Part shown: positions 1 to 10,681 of the stretch, one piece after another
Layout: the number at the start of each line of letters is the position of its first letter
How positions within the stretch are numbered: position 1 is the stretch's first letter
Assembly (NCBI GenBank): GCA_014529385.2
Contig: CM043945.1
Coordinates: forward strand, 2,383,312-2,447,311
Length of the DNA stretch: 64,000 nt
Direction: 5' to 3'
Origin: Adiantum capillus-veneris
Taxonomy: Eukaryota > Streptophyta > Polypodiopsida > Polypodiales > Pteridaceae
Translations under genes and position numbers: made by a program
The notes under the pieces: generated by a model
What the model was told of the DNA's origin: nothing
Seen by the model: the letters and a program-made list of their open reading frames with translations, nothing else
Databases searched by the model: none

Positions 1-2
1 AG

Positions 3-260
3 TATGTAGCAATGACGGAGGCAAGCAAAGAAATTCTGTGGCTTCACAGATTCTTAGAAGAGCTTGGATTCAAACAAGACAATTGTGTCTTGTACAGTGA
101 TAGCCAAAGCGCTATCCATCTTGCGAAGAACTCAGTCTTTCATTCAAGGACAAAGCACATTGAGGTGAGATATCACTTTATACGCACTCTTTTGAAAGAG
201 GGACAGCTAAAGCTAGGAAAGGTGCATACAAGTGAAAATCCTGCAGACATGTTTACATAG
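3..260 (+). pseudogene. Ty1/copia RNase H, C-terminal remnant
   Basis: The frame encodes the end of a copia polyprotein: the RNase H motif YVAMTEASKE, then LYSDSQSAIHLAKN and RTKHIEVRYHFIR, the usual order in plant copia elements. It enters from outside the window, so the element is cut by the left edge. An in-frame TAG at 258-260 falls inside the conserved ADMFT(K) motif, and the frame continues readably for some 10 codons, so the stop is a mutation and not the natural end. A polypurine tract and an LTR follow within 120 bases. The copy is inactive. The family assignment is secure; the subfamily is not determined. Confidence 0.9.
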
Positions 261-363
261 GTGGTCAACAAGGAGAAGTTGAGCTTTTGCTCACCTTCAA
301 TTGGCATTCAAGGATAAAAAGCCAGAATAGAAAGCAGTCACCGGTTTGGTTTGGAGATCAGTC

Positions 364-376
364 TCCAAGTGGAGAT
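364..376 (+). promoter_or_regulatory. Copia polypurine tract
   Basis: The purine-rich stretch CCAAGTGGAGATT lies directly before the LTR start TGTTAAG. This is the normal place of the plus-strand primer in copia elements. Confidence 0.75.
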
Positions 377-1142
377 TGTTAAGTATGGAGCTTGATTTAC
401 CCTTGTAATTTTCTGTGGTAAAAGCGCACATTTGTAAGGCCCCCATTATGAGGAGAAGCCATCGTGCGTGAAGGAAAATCACTCACCGGAAACCAAAATT
501 TTCACGGACAAGAATCAGGGGCAACTTTAGAGGCCTCGGGGGCAGAGCTTCCCGAGACCTTTTTTTTTTTCGCCGGAATATTCTGGCCGGACGGCGGCCG
601 AAAAGTGGTCGGAAAACAACCGGTCGGTTGGCCGGTGGCAGGTAGTCAATGGCCGATGGCCGATGGTCGGAAGTCAATGGCTGATGTCCGGTGGCCGAAT
701 TCAAAAGCGGACTTGTCTTCTCAAGGGCGGCCACACATGGGTGGATTGGAGGGTCCGATTTGGACTTATTCGCACAAGGGCGGCTACACATGGCTTCCTC
801 TCATAAGAGAGGGCAACCCTTTTGGCCTATAAAAGGAGGCCATTTCTACACACATTTCATAGTGTGAAGTTGATGCAACCAGGTGAGTGTGAGGTGGTGA
901 GAGTGAAGCAAGGCGGGAGCTCTATCAAGGGTTTAATCCCTTTGTAAACTACTTCTTCTTTTGAAGTGCTAAAGCCATTGAGTGGCTGCTTTCCCGTGGA
1001 CGTAGCCCACATTGGGTGAACCACGTATATCGTGTGTACTCTCTCTCTCTCTCTACTCTATAATCTCTTGTGTGTGAAATCTCTCTCTCTCCATTAAGTA
1101 ATCTACTCAAAAATCTATTTAGCTACGTCTTATTTCCTAACA
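377..1142 (+). repeat. Copia 3' LTR
   Basis: This 766-bp LTR starts TGTTA and ends TAACA, an inverted pair. It contains a TATA box (TATAAAA, 828-834) in a good context, which should mark the U3/R border, and short CT runs near 1040 and 1080. A target duplication cannot be checked because the 5' end lies outside the window. Confidence 0.88.
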
Positions 1143-1151
1143 CACCCTGGG

Positions 1152-1156
1152 GTAAC
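1152..1156. repeat. Target site duplication GTAAC, left
   Basis: It is identical to 3676-3680 and flanks the family A element. Confidence 0.9.
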
Positions 1157-1812
1157 TATCACAAGACGGGCACCATGTGCCAATAGAAAAGAACAGACTG
1201 AATAGACTTTTAGCACTTCAATAACAACTGAACTCAAAGAGCGAGACGACACGCGACATGGAGTGACAGAATTCCACCCCAGAGAGTACTAGCCCCAAAC
1301 CTTGGCGCCCCTTTCGGTATTTCTTTATATTGCATTAACTCAGTACAAGCCGGTACTCCAAACTCTGCACCTTCTCCAGGAAGCATGCCAGAGAATGAGC
1401 CCTAGCCTCATATTTAAAGGCCCTTGGCCTAAAAAGCAATTACAATGAAAAGCCTTCAAACTCAACAGAATCTGGTCCAAAAAGCAATGCTCAAAAGCTG
1501 GAATTCCGTACAACTGCCACGTCAGCAGTCAGCGCAAAACGCGGAAATCGTACAGCATGCCACATCATCAATCAACGTGATTTTCAAAAATCTGCCACAT
1601 CATCAGTCAGCTTCACAATTTTTTGTGTGAGTGTGAGTCCTGCTTGATTTTAATTCTTTATGTCACTTGGGGCCCCATCGGACGGGGTCCCCATAAGTTG
1701 GTAGGAATTCTTCTTCTTCTGCTACTTGCTCTTCTTAGGGTTTAGGCCCCTCGGCCGGCATGTGTAAGTTGGCTCCATTCTTTAGGCTTTGACACGTCAG
1801 CAATTTGTTACA
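1157..1812 (-). repeat. Family A 3' LTR (full length)
   Basis: This is 656 bp. Read on the minus strand it runs from TGTAACAAATTG to GTCTTGTGATA. It contains the shared LTR motif seen on the plus strand as GGCGCCCCTTTCGGTATTTC near 1305 and a CCTTTAAATATGAGG-like TATA region near 1420. The purine tract AAGGGGAGA (minus) adjoins it at 1813. Confidence 0.88.
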
Positions 1813-3340
1813 TCTCCCCTTCTCGAAAGAGAGTAATCATCCGCGATTACAACATATCTACAAAACAACTCAAGTTAGCTTGAAAATTTCCGAGGGTCAT
1901 TCCGAGGGACAATCAATTTGGATCCAGATTGGAACTCTTGATATTCCGGCGTAGTAAAATTAGCCATCACACCCAGACCGTATTGATCTTCCACGGGTGT
2001 CTTGATGCACTAAAATTACATACCCAAGCAATCTCATCCAATTAGGAATATTCAGTAGTTGACGCATCACAATGCAACACAAATGCTCACATATGCATGT
2101 TACAAGACATAGAAACATAAAGTCGCCGATGAACACTCCTCCCGCATAACCTAACAAGGTCCAAGCCAACGGGAGATATTCAACGACTCCCTCATCACTC
2201 CTCCCGCATAACCTAAAAAGGTCCGGGCTAGGAGATATAGAGGCCTTTTACAACCAAACGCCCCCCAGACCGCAGCCTGCGTCATTTGGAGGTGCTGAGA
2301 GTAACCACTGCTCGGACTTCCTAATACTCCTCCCGCATAACCATCCAGGTCCGGGCCGGGAGTCACAACAACAATTATTTTACAAGCATACAACCAAACG
2401 CTCCCCAAGCTTCGGCCTGCGTCGTTCAGAGGTTTTCTAACATACAACGAAACGCTCCCCAGGCATCGGCTTGCATCGTTCCAAGGTTCAAACAATACCA
2501 AAACAGTATTTCTCACTTCTCCACCCTGGAGTAAAATCACCAATCAATGAAACCAGTATTAAAACCAGAGTCAAACATTTCAAATAGGCACCAAGACAGA
2601 TTCAAAACAGATACCATCCATTTCAAACATATTCCAAACAGGATCACCAAACAAGTTCAAACAAAACTCAAACTTAAAAAGCAATCTTGACATAAGCCGA
2701 GCTCGAAAAGTCGACTAAATTTCTATCCTAAAACCTGCATCAAAAAATTAGGGTTAGGTTCATTCCGTAGGGTCGTAGTCGAGCACAGCATGGTCCATCA
2801 GCTCTTGGACAAACAATGTTTCTTTGGCGGCGATGGTAGTCCCAAGGTAGCAATCGCACACGACCTCCAAGGTCATCTGCTCGTGAAGAGACATCTACTG
2901 AGAGATATCGAGAAATTTCAAGTTACAATCTGCTAGGGTTTCCATGGCAAGCATTTCAGGATACCCCACTCTGACAGAAGTTGCACTCCGAAGAAAGATG
3001 TCAGAAACCATATAACTTCGGGCAAAAAATTTTCTTGAAAGCTTGCCAAGTCCTTGGAAGTGTGCGGCTTGGTAGCTATAGACATCTGCATGGTACTGTC
3101 TCTGAGAAAGACAGCAGCTCGAAACAAATCTTGGATCCTTCTCTTGCAAGTGATCTTAATGGCTTATGCCCTATAAGACATGAGCGGTGAAGACGAGAGC
3201 GCCAGATGCACGATGAAGTAAGGGTGGGAAGTGGCTAATAAGTTCGGGGTCGGAGGGCGAAGATACCTCAAATAAAATTCCAATAGCTCTGTCTGCTCTT
3301 TTGTAGGACCGGTATGCTTTCAAAAAAGCACACACTTGAT

Positions 3341-3352
3341 GCTCTGATACCA
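3341..3352 (-). promoter_or_regulatory. Primer binding site, tRNA-iMet type
   Basis: The minus strand reads TGGTATCAGAGC, the standard plant retrotransposon primer site, one base from the LTR end. Confidence 0.85.
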
Positions 3353-3353
3353 C

Positions 3354-3675
3354 TGTCACAAGACGGGCACCACGTGCCAATAGAAAAGAACAGACTGAAC
3401 AGACTTTTAGCACTTCAATAACAACTGAACTTTTAGCCAGCGTGATTTTCGAAAATTTGCCACGTCATCAGCCAGCTTCGCAATTTCTTGTGTGTGTGAG
3501 TCCTGCTTTATTTTAATTCTTTATGTGACTTGGGGTCCCATCGGACATGGTCCCCATAAGTTGGTAGAACTTCTTCTTCTTCTACTACTTGTTCTTCTTA
3601 GGGTTTAGGCCCCTCGGCCGGCATCTGTAAGTTGGCTCCATTCTTTAGCCTTTTACACGTGAGCAGTTTGTTACA
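3354..3675 (-). repeat. Family A 5' LTR, internally deleted
   Basis: Both ends match the 3' LTR, but it is only 322 bp. About 330 bp of the centre is missing, including the TATA region and the shared GGCGCC motif, so this copy has lost its own promoter. Confidence 0.85.
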
Positions 3676-3680
3676 GTAAC
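3676..3680. repeat. Target site duplication GTAAC, right
   Basis: It matches 1152-1156. Confidence 0.9.
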
Positions 3681-4177
3681 CACGAATGATCGAGTCTTTC
3701 TCGATGTTGAGGGTGCACCAGTAGTGTTCTTGACATCATTGGTTTTGGCCATCGTTGCTTTGACCCTATATAGGGTTTTCTTGGGTGGGAACTTCTGTCA
3801 ACAGAGACTGTTCGTGGGGATACTGTCAACAGAGGCCGTCACAGAGGTGAGAGGAACATTGAGCTCGAGAATCGATTTGCAGGAGCGATTGGGTTGTTGT
3901 TGTTGCGTGAGTCAATAGAGGCCGGTAACATTGGGCTCAGGATTGGATTTGCAGAGGCTGCTACACGAGTGGATTTTGTAGAGTGCTGTTGCCGGGGGCT
4001 GGGGGGTTGCTGGGCGCAAAGTGCTGCTATCAAGCATACAGAACGGGGGGTTGCCTCAACGAAGTGGGCGAAGCAATGGAACAGCCATGGGAGGCTAGGT
4101 GCTGCCCTCGCACCCAGCGGGGCTGCAGGTAATTGTTAGGGTTCAACAAGAAAGAGGAGCAGACGACTGTTAGGGTT

Positions 4178-4178
<1 letters not shown>
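3681..4178. other. Unassigned stretch right of the family A element
   Basis: This is the old target of the family A element, continuous with the base-pairs before 1152. It holds an open frame at 3724-3918 with no recognisable domain and twice the phrase CTGTCAACAGAG (near 3797 and 3825). Nothing here supports a gene. Confidence 0.4.

Positions 4179-4231
<53 letters not shown>
4179..4231 (-). repeat. (GA)n tract with possible LINE-type 3' end on the minus strand
   Basis: About 26 GA units. On the minus strand it is a (CT)n tail preceded by TATTTCATTTCATTTCATC, very like the pre-tail sequence of the element ending at 42000. Farther upstream lies a small hairpin (CTCTATC with GATAGAG, 4274-4289). 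I read it as the 3' end of a minus-strand non-LTR element; the body is not recognisable. Confidence 0.5.
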
Positions 4232-4234
<3 letters not shown>

Positions 4235-4942
4235 AATGAAATGAAATACCAAACCCCCCTCCAAGGGCCCCCTCTCTATCACGATAGAGGTATTTGCTTT
4301 AAATTGCACAAATGCTGATACAATGGTCCTAGGTGTTGAGATGCTCATGGGATCTTGTGGTAGAAGCTTGGATTTGTGAAGCTAAGGGCTGAAAACTGAA
4401 AAAGTTGGGGATGATCTGGTACTTAGGCTGAAAACTGAAAATGCTCGGGCATCTCGTACTTGGGGTTAAAAACACTAAAGATGCTTGTGTTGGGTACTTG
4501 TACTACGAGTACTGACTTATGCTTCAGAAGTGACCCCTAGGGTCACTTATCTATCTATGGAATTAAAGTTGGGTCAAGCAATGCCAATAAAAACCCACGA
4601 TTTCTTAAAACCCCACTTATTGATGAGTTAATAAACTCACTTATAAGAGGTGCTTCACATGCAAATAATACCTAGGTCGGGTACTTATGAAATTGTATGG
4701 CCAGTGCCTACACCTAGCAGACATTGATATGCTCACGTGCAATCAGAGGGTATGCGACTACACTAAAGTGCCTGGACATGCACAACCTGCGTACAGGCTC
4801 ACAAGGGTGCCATAACACTTCCTAAGCTTTCCTAAACCCTCGAAATAGGAGTTAGCTTGTCCACATGCACATAGGGTTAGATGTGCACGTGACCCCTACG
4901 TCACGCGTCTCTTGTAGAGAGTAAGGGGGCTAGTAAAGTGTA

Positions 4943-5121
4943 TATACCTAGATGAATCCAGGATAAGCCCAGATTCACCCTTGAAGGAAAGTGCAAGGTA
5001 TAGACCCATGGTAGTCACCCACGAGACAATATAACCATCAGCTCCATCATGCATAGTATTGACTAAATACCACGACATCCCCACTAACGTCGTCAGTGCC
5101 CAATAGTGGGTGTAGAACTAG
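4943..5121 (+). repeat. 179-bp direct repeat, first copy
   Basis: It is nearly identical to 5427-5605 (about two differences by eye), offset by exactly 484 bp. There is no TG...CA border and no coding potential. The surrounding 4290-5530 shows no recognisable gene. Confidence 0.85.
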
Positions 5122-5426
5122 GTACTAACATATGCTCCCCAACACAACACACACCACACGCACACACACATGAGCATACATCAACACAAAATTCAGCGTG
5201 CTGAGTTTCTGTCATGACTCCGGAGATCAAGGGCATACTCAGCCATAATGAAGCCTAGCACTAAAAGAAGCATTAAATCAGAAAAACTAGCACAAAAAGG
5301 AGGTAGGTAGTTGATAGGGCATACGCACCACAAAAGATAGAAAGAATTAGCACAATATCAACTGGTCGTAACTCGGACGAAAACTTCACAATGTGAAATC
5401 TGCATGTCCGCAATACGACTAAAAAA

Positions 5427-5605
5427 TATACCTAGATGAATCCAGGATAAGCCCAGATTCACCCTTGAAGGAAAGTGCAAGGTATAGACCCATGGTAGTC
5501 ACCCACAAGACAATATAACCATTAGCTCCATCATGCATAGTATTGACTAAATACCACGACATCCCCACTAACGTCGTCAGTGCCCAATAGTGGGTGTAGA
5601 ACTAG
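5427..5605 (+). repeat. 179-bp direct repeat, second copy
   Basis: It is a copy of 4943-5121. Its right part abuts, or lies within, the LINE remnant read on the minus strand. Confidence 0.85.
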
Positions 5606-7020
5606 TGGGTGACACATAGCCTTTGTAACCACAGGTTGAACATGAAACCAAACCTCTTCTCTGACATGCAAAATATCATCAGTCAACTGATCTCTAGTAA
5701 ACAAATGCTCAAAATAATATGAAGCTATGTCAAGGACCTCGTCAAGTTCTTTGTGCAACCTGTCTACAGAACCTCATTAGGCCCTAATAGAAGTCCCCCT
5801 TGGCACACTCCCGGAAATGTGCAAAGAAATCCTTATTCATCCTATCCACTTCGGAATCCACGTCAATACCGAAGCATGATAGGCAAATTCGAACTTCTCA
5901 ATTTGAATGTGACTAAGAGTCTCTCTGGTGTCAACCTCGCGCCAACCCAAAAACTCATCTCCTAGAAACTTCTTGAGCTACCGACATATGCAAGACAAAC
6001 GGTCTTGTAACTCACATTCCTTGCGAAACATGCCGCATCGCCTCCCTAGAGTTGTATGTCTGCAAGCCTAGGAAGACGCAGTGCACGTCCAAACATCCTG
6101 AATCGTCTCAGACAATGAAGTGTTTTATAACACCAAGTCAGGTATGCATGATCCACATCTAGAAATAGAGGAAGTCTCAAATCTCAAATGTGAAGAAACT
6201 AGGGCGTGCACTACAGCAAGCCAAATCGTACTGTCCCACCATGAGATGTTGCCCAGGCAAATATGTAAAATCTATTTGATCGCTCTAGCAAACGACCTTT
6301 GAAACCCCACAAAAATTGCAATGATTGCGGAGTACAAGTCAGATGGAATTTGCCAAGCATCTATACCAGAAACTACAAAAAAGAATTTGTCCCAAGCATC
6401 TCTCTCACATGGTGCTACAAATGGTAAAGAAGGAGACTGAACGGCTCGCCCGCTTGCCGGTCCTCAAAGGTCTCTAAGTTGTTGAAATCACTGCCAACAA
6501 CCCACCAATCCACATTAGGCAATACATTCACAATCTGCTGCCAAAACTCGGCTCTCTCCTAAGCTGAAGTAGGGGCATAGATGCACATCACACCTATCAG
6601 AGATTCATCAATCTCTAGAGTAATCCACATCTCTACCACTTACCAGTGTACCATGGTCACATATACAATGGCACCAACGGGGTCCCAAAGAAATGCATAC
6701 ACCACTGCTATAATATTGTTGTACAATTGCAGTTTCCCAAAATGTATGGGAATCTCCAGGTAACAACTTGCCACATCTACTATAATTGTCCATACATAGC
6801 TTGTCTCCTACACAAGAAGTATATCCACATCTTGATCTACATGAAAGGGAAAATCTCTACGAAGCAACTTCTCTCTGGGACCACTGATGCTAGTGTGATG
6901 CAATCCTTCGACATTCCAAGTAGCAATATGCAAACCAATGTGACAGAACAATGGTGAACTCCAAACCTCAAAGGCATACACCCTGTCAACATCTATAAGG
7001 CTGAAAATCGAGGTCTAACA
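5531..7020 (-). pseudogene. LINE ORF2 remnant, endonuclease region
   Basis: Read on the minus strand, 6930 down to 6440 carries degraded apurinic-like endonuclease (EEP) motifs in order: ATWNVEGL, a DILLV..ETS block, YAPTSA followed by ERAEFW, and VVGSDFNN with the catalytic-type DFN. At 5758-5560 follows LDEVLDIASYYFEHLFTR, typical of the linker before the reverse transcriptase of plant LINEs. Several stops and frame changes interrupt it, and the reverse transcriptase itself is missing, so this is a dead fragment. The name ORF2 rests on motif order. Confidence 0.75.
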
Positions 7021-7257
7021 CTCTTGTTGATCCCTGGCCGAAGTGGTGGAACAAGAGCCAATGGGAGGGCATCCTCATCATGTGGTAAAGGGCGGAGGAT
7101 CTCTCCCAGAACAAAGGAGCGGGCAGCTATAAACCAAGAGCCAAACTAGTCTGAAGAGCAATGTAGTGTGCTAACATCTGCCGACTCCAACATACTCACA
7201 TGGTGCACAAGATCAAGGTAGTATGTTCCACAAAAAGTACTAGCGGTAAGCAGTATC

Positions 7258-7331
7258 TGTTACAAGCTTGGACACTCCAAGCGAGAAATCAATAGCAACA
7301 CGCGAACAGAATATACAAACTCATTGAACTT

Positions 7332-7368
<37 letters not shown>

Positions 7369-7517
7369 ACACGACATGACGGAGTTCCGAGCCAAGACGC
7401 ATTGGCCCCACAGACTGGCGCCCCTTCCGATATTTCTTTATTATCATGCTCGCAAAGTACAACTCCCAACGGTCCAACTCTCTCCGACACTCTGTGTCCA
7501 AATGCTCTTTGAGAAGT
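7258..7517 (-). repeat. Family B LTR, part 1 (split by family C)
   Basis: On the plus strand it starts TGTTACAAGCTTGGACACTC, close to the family B LTR at 37152 (TGTAACAGACTTGG). It holds a (GA)n tract (7335-7365) and the shared motif GGCGCCCCTTCCGATATTTC. It breaks off at TTTGAGAAGT where the family C element begins; the rest resumes at 11879. No internal region is attached, so it is probably a solo LTR. Confidence 0.8.
7335..7365. repeat. (GA)n microsatellite inside family B LTR
   Basis: About 15 GA units replacing unique LTR sequence that is present in the copy at 37.2 kb. Confidence 0.9.
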
Positions 7518-8724
7518 TGTCATGTGACACATCCAACCCTATGTGTCCGTGGACAAGCTACTTCGATAACAAGGGTTCCGTCAATCCAGTCAGTCTAGAT
7601 TAGAAGTGATATGGCACTTTTGTGAGTCTGTTCGCAGACCGTGCATGACCAGCCACTTAGTATAGATGCATATCCTCTGGTTGCACATAGCATGATCATA
7701 AGCATTCCCATCAGAATCCATAAGAATCAGTCAGGGGAATTTTCCAGTGATTTTAGCCTATTTTCCCTATTTTTGTCATTTTTCACTTATTTATTAAGTG
7801 ACTTTTGTTAGAAACTGAGCAGGGCAAATTGGGTAAGTTAATATATAATCAAACCCAAGTTAGCACTAAATGGCAGAAGAGGCATCAGGAGCCAAGCTCA
7901 ACAGGCAACTTCCCAAGCAACACCCTTGTTGGACTTTCCTCCAAGCAAAGACATCATCGCCAAAGACCACCTTCCCTAGCGTTTTTCTCATCAGCATCAG
8001 CCTAGCGTATTCATCATGAGGATCATCGCCTAGCATCTCAGATACAGAGCATTTGCAGCAAATCTTTACCGCAAGAAGTCCCAGAACCTAGCGTTTCCAG
8101 ATGGCAGCCCTAGTGTTTTGAACACCAGATCGCCCCCCCCCTTTCTGGCTGGCGTTTTTCAGCAATAAAGCAACATCGAACCAGCGTTTTCAACCATCTA
8201 TAGCAGCGATTTTCAGCCCTTAAGAACCTCAGTTTTCAGCCCCAAAACCTGCAGATTTTCAGCGACAAAGAGCAGCAGAAGCAGCCCCAAAACCAGCGTT
8301 TTTGGATTGTAGCAGATTTCAGCCCATAGCGTTTTTGGACAGGAGATACCAGATTGCAGATTTCAGCCCTTAGGTCGGTCTCGTCGTCCCTGTCGTCATT
8401 GCCGACATAGCCTCGAATTGCATCATTCACATGCATCCACTTTGTACCAGTTTGTGCAATCAATAGTAGACCACTCTCGCCGACAAGAGTGGAGCCTTCG
8501 GAGGAGGGTTTTACAACGTCTCTGGTGTCGTATCTCTCTTCTCTCTCTATCTCTCAGTCTCATTCACTTGCATGCACAGTGTCCATTCACTTCGTTATGA
8601 TCACAACACTCTCTCATTAAGAACGGAAGGCTCTCCCTTCCATAAGAACAAAAAGGAACCTTGAGCACACTATGGAGCACTCATCTTGAGCAAAGTGCAA
8701 GCATTCATTCCACTGCACCTAACA
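7518..8724 (+). repeat. Family C 5' LTR
   Basis: 1207 bp, from TGTCATGTGACACATCC to CTGCACCTAACA. It differs from the 3' LTR mainly by a 10-bp indel near 7700 and a handful of substitutions near 8475-8520. Confidence 0.92.
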
Positions 8725-8725
8725 T

Positions 8726-8737
8726 TGGTATCACAGC
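8726..8737 (+). promoter_or_regulatory. Primer binding site, family C
   Basis: TGGTATCACAGC differs from the usual TGGTATCAGAGC by one base. Confidence 0.75.
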
Positions 8738-9151
8738 TTCGACAGTGTTCTGTATCACTCAAGGAAAGAACCACAAGAATCACAAGAATTTTTTTTGCTT
8801 GTTGTGGTCGCACGAACCCAAGTTCGCTTGGGCGTGTCGATTCCTAATCGTGTTTTTGAAGAGTGACAAGAATCCCAGGAAAGAACGGCTTGTCCAGCCT
8901 CCCCTTGTGTCTCTTTTCACTCATTGAGAGCGGACCGTGCACTTAGCGGCCGGCCAATTCACGTGAGGTGGGAAAAAGCAACCTTGGTGTGAGCGTAAGG
9001 CCGCCAAGGGGTGCGCCCGTGGAAAGGAGTAGAACTCGGGTGAAGAGAAGATCCTTCTCAAACACAGTTTGCAAGCGAAAGAAAACCACAAGAACCAAGA
9101 CCCTCAAGAACCCAAGTTCCTCGTGAACTTAAGAACCCAAGACTTCAGTGG

Positions 9152-9534
9152 ATGGTCATCACTCGAAACGGAATGGATACTTCGCTTGGAGGTGGTGAGC
9201 ATGGGAGTGGCGAAGAAGAGTTTTCCTCACCAAGAGGTTTTTCCGACCCTTCCCCATCTACGCCAAAGATTGCACCAGATCCTATGGCAGCTTTCGACAT
9301 GATGATGATGGACAGGAAGTTAGAACGTGAAGCAAGATGAGCAGAAAGAATGGCAGAATTTGATCGTGAATGCGCAGAAAGAAAAGCAGAAATGGATCGC
9401 GAGAACAAAGCAAGAAAAGCCATGAACCACTGACACATGAAAGAGATGTTGCGACTCTTTCTCAAGTGCAGGCACAGATGCAAGAGATTCAGGAGAAGGA
9501 GACTCTCTCAGTCTCTTCTTCTCCAAAACATGAC
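9152..9534 (+). pseudogene. Gag-like coiled-coil frame of family C
   Basis: The frame from the ATG at 9173 reads GMDTSLGG..., continues through MMMMDRKLEREAR and, after a TGA at 9338-9340, AERMAEFDRECAERKAE, a charged helical stretch. A second stop follows, and a frame change leads to a Gln/Glu-rich helix at 9424-9530 (QVQAQMQEIQEKE). The position just after the primer site and the coiled-coil character resemble the N-terminal part of a retrotransposon gag. No zinc knuckle is seen. The function is inferred only from position. Confidence 0.5.
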
Positions 9535-10072
9535 ACATGATTTGCATGATGATGATTTGAATGACAATGATAAGCATGATGAATTGGATGATAATGATGA
9601 GCATGATGATTTGGATGACACTGACAAGCATGATGATTTGCATAATCAAGATGTGATTTCTCACAAGCATGATGATTTGCATGATCAAGATGTGATTTCT
9701 CACAAGCATGATGAGTTGCATGAAGAAGACGTGATCGTTCACAAGGATGATGAGTTAGTGGATGCTTTTTCTAGCGAAGCTAATCTCATTGCAGATTCGA
9801 TCAATCACACAGAATCGATCTTGGCTCTCGAGTCGAGGTCCAAAGAACCCACACAGGAAGATTCGACCATTCAGGAAGAACCGATCTTGGCTCTCGAGCC
9901 TAGGTCTCAAGAACCCTTACAGGAAGTATTATTTGTTCGCATAATTGATACGCACGCAGCGATCGAGTGTTTCATTCGTGATCGTTTCCTGTATTTTAGT
10001 CAGCGTCTTTATGTGATCCCTTTTCCTAGGCATGACATATTGTACGTTAGAGCACGTTTCCATCATGAATGA
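9437..10072 (+). CDS. Acidic His-Asp repeat protein in family C interior
   Basis: This is a 211-codon open frame. After a basic start (residues 1-30) it holds about 70 residues built of degenerate repeats such as HDDLHDQDVISHK, then two copies of a unit around ILALESRSKEP. The DNA beneath is a minisatellite of CATGATGATTTGCAT-type units (about 9537-9745). The frame starts inside the gag-like remnant and was probably one protein with it before a frame change near 9530. I know no family with this repeat. It may be a metal-binding or low-complexity part of gag. It is the longest clean frame in the element, but expression is unproven. Confidence 0.45.
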   Translation: MKEMLRLFLKCRHRCKRFRRRRLSQSLLLQNMTHDLHDDDLNDNDKHDELDDNDEHDDLDDTDKHDDLHNQDVISHKHDDLHDQDVISHKHDELHEEDVIVHKDDELVDAFSSEANLIADSINHTESILALESRSKEPTQEDSTIQEEPILALEPRSQEPLQEVLFVRIIDTHAAIECFIRDRFLYFSQRLYVIPFPRHDILYVRARFHHE

Positions 10073-10670
10073 GCACGAATGTATGTGGATTGTTCATGAA
10101 AACCTGAAAAGTATGTATGTAAGGAAGTCACATTCCATGTCTCTTCCTTGGCACGACACAGTTGCAAAAAGAGCACATGAAAGTATGAGCATCAAGCATA
10201 GGCATTTCCATTGTGAATTGCCACAGTTGATTGATTTAGATCAGAAACCCAAGATTCGATCTCATTGTTTGCGTGTATGTGATGAACCGTTTGGCACTCC
10301 GTCTCTTTGTTCATCCACAATGCATGCACAGTCTTTTAGGAAGACAAGATTTTTTTCACTCACTTTACATGGAATGGGTATGTTCATGGTTTTGTGTTGG
10401 AAATGGTTTCAGGAATTTTCAGCCATGGAGATTCTTGAAGAAGAAAGAAGCAGGACTCTAGACAGAGATGAAGCATCGAAGGAGCCACAACAGACTTTGT
10501 GTCCCTTTCGGCACGGCCCAAAGAAGCAAGCTTTGCAGACATTTATGAAGTTCAAGTACCACACGACTCACACATCAGAGTGGGCCGGCGAAGAGTCCCT
10601 TCCAGGATTCCGAATGCTATTGGCGATCTCCCTCGACGCCATACAGTTCGGTACCGGTACCTCACTTTGA
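10032..10670 (+). CDS. Open frame of unknown function, family C 3' interior
   Basis: A 212-codon frame overlaps the end of the His-Asp frame by 41 bases in another register and stops 11 bases before the 3' LTR. It is rich in His, Met and Cys but has no zinc-knuckle spacing or pol motif I can recognise. It could be chance openness; the overlap and the place near the polypurine tract argue against a separate gene. Confidence 0.25.
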   Translation: MTYCTLEHVSIMNEHECMWIVHENLKSMYVRKSHSMSLPWHDTVAKRAHESMSIKHRHFHCELPQLIDLDQKPKIRSHCLRVCDEPFGTPSLCSSTMHAQSFRKTRFFSLTLHGMGMFMVLCWKWFQEFSAMEILEEERSRTLDRDEASKEPQQTLCPFRHGPKKQALQTFMKFKYHTTHTSEWAGEESLPGFRMLLAISLDAIQFGTGTSL

Positions 10671-10681
10671 AAAGGAGGGGA

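Larger units (their letters stand above)
1157..3675 (-). mobile_element. Non-autonomous LTR retrotransposon, family A, minus copy
   Basis: The element has LTRs at both ends, a primer binding site complementary to initiator tRNA-Met (3341-3352 on the minus strand) and a polypurine run next to the other LTR. It is flanked by a perfect 5-bp target duplication GTAAC (1152-1156 and 3676-3680). The interior (1813-3353) is about 1.5 kb and shows no protease, reverse transcriptase or integrase motifs. A short protein-like stretch at 2895-3149 (minus) is shared with the plus copy at 29.1-29.3 kb and may be a gag remnant, but I do not recognise it. Mobilisation must have come from another element. Confidence 0.9.

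Noticed and set aside
7805-8463. 66- and 75-codon frames repeated identically at 10959-11617
   Set aside because: They lie in the two family C LTRs; the repetition reflects LTR identity, not a conserved gene.
9320-9742. 140-codon minus frame with IIMLVRNHILIMQ repeats
   Set aside because: It is the antisense of the His-Asp minisatellite and has no independent support.
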